Positions 16,878-16,901 of a DNA stretch of 16,901 nt are shown here, in pieces. The notes below the pieces were generated by a model. That model did not search any database, was not told the DNA's origin, and saw nothing but the letters and a program-made list of their open reading frames with translations. The position numbers and the translations under genes were made by a program. The DNA lies in assembly GCA_018398765.1 (NCBI GenBank), contig JAHBMJ010002451.1:1921-18821 (forward strand). The letters run 5' to 3'. This DNA comes from Chromera velia (taxonomy: Eukaryota > Sar > Chromeraceae). The number at the start of each line of letters is the position of its first letter. Position 1 is the stretch's first letter.

Positions 16878-16901
16878 GGGGGGTGGATGGGTGTGTTTGT
16901 G

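Noticed and set aside
1-16901. tRNA, rRNA or snRNA genes
   Set aside because: Looking for A/B-box-like and TTCGAAT-type motifs by eye gave no cloverleaf on either strand; a tRNAscan or Infernal run would be decisive but could not be done.

Overview
This is a eukaryotic nuclear window with intron-rich genes, simple-sequence repeats inside the introns, GT-AG splicing and a chromodomain LTR retrotransposon. The gene style (short exons, 200-550 nt introns, many CA/GT/TC tracts, mixed base composition) would suit an alveolate alga such as a chromerid. The sequence itself proves only 'eukaryote', and the organism assignment is inference.

Layout. Positions 3-299 (+) hold part of an AAA+ ATPase; the rest of that gene is not visible. 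Positions 628-6400 (+) are a complete but decayed Ty3/gypsy chromovirus. It has two 320-bp LTRs, a perfect 5-bp target duplication (CTAGG), a primer-binding site, gag, protease, RT/RNase H, integrase, a chromodomain and a polypurine tract. It inserted in AT-rich non-coding DNA. Positions 7657-9939 (-) encode a three-exon divergent actin-like protein of about 461 aa. It begins with what reads as a signal peptide, has degenerate nucleotide-binding loops, and carries a 21-residue duplicated insert at the actin hydrophobic loop. Upstream of it lie a GC-rich block (about 10100-10400) and an AT-rich island (about 10400-11160) with two hairpins. Positions 11559-15233 (-) encode an eight-exon M20-family cytosolic dipeptidase (CNDP2 type, 472-473 aa) that looks intact. 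A 634-bp region separates it from a divergently transcribed acidic protein gene whose first exon is 15868-16109 (+) and whose later exons are unresolved. The window ends in TC and GT microsatellites.

How the parts relate. I see no operon-like or pathway link between the host genes; they look like ordinary neighbours. The dipeptidase and the acidic protein share an upstream region and could share a bidirectional promoter.

The two observations most worth following are the actin-like protein with an apparent secretory or organelle-targeting leader, and the retrotransposon. In the retrotransposon, 12 of 13 in-frame nonsense codons are TAA/TAG, nearly all at sites that fit glutamine, although its LTRs differ at only 4 of 320 positions.
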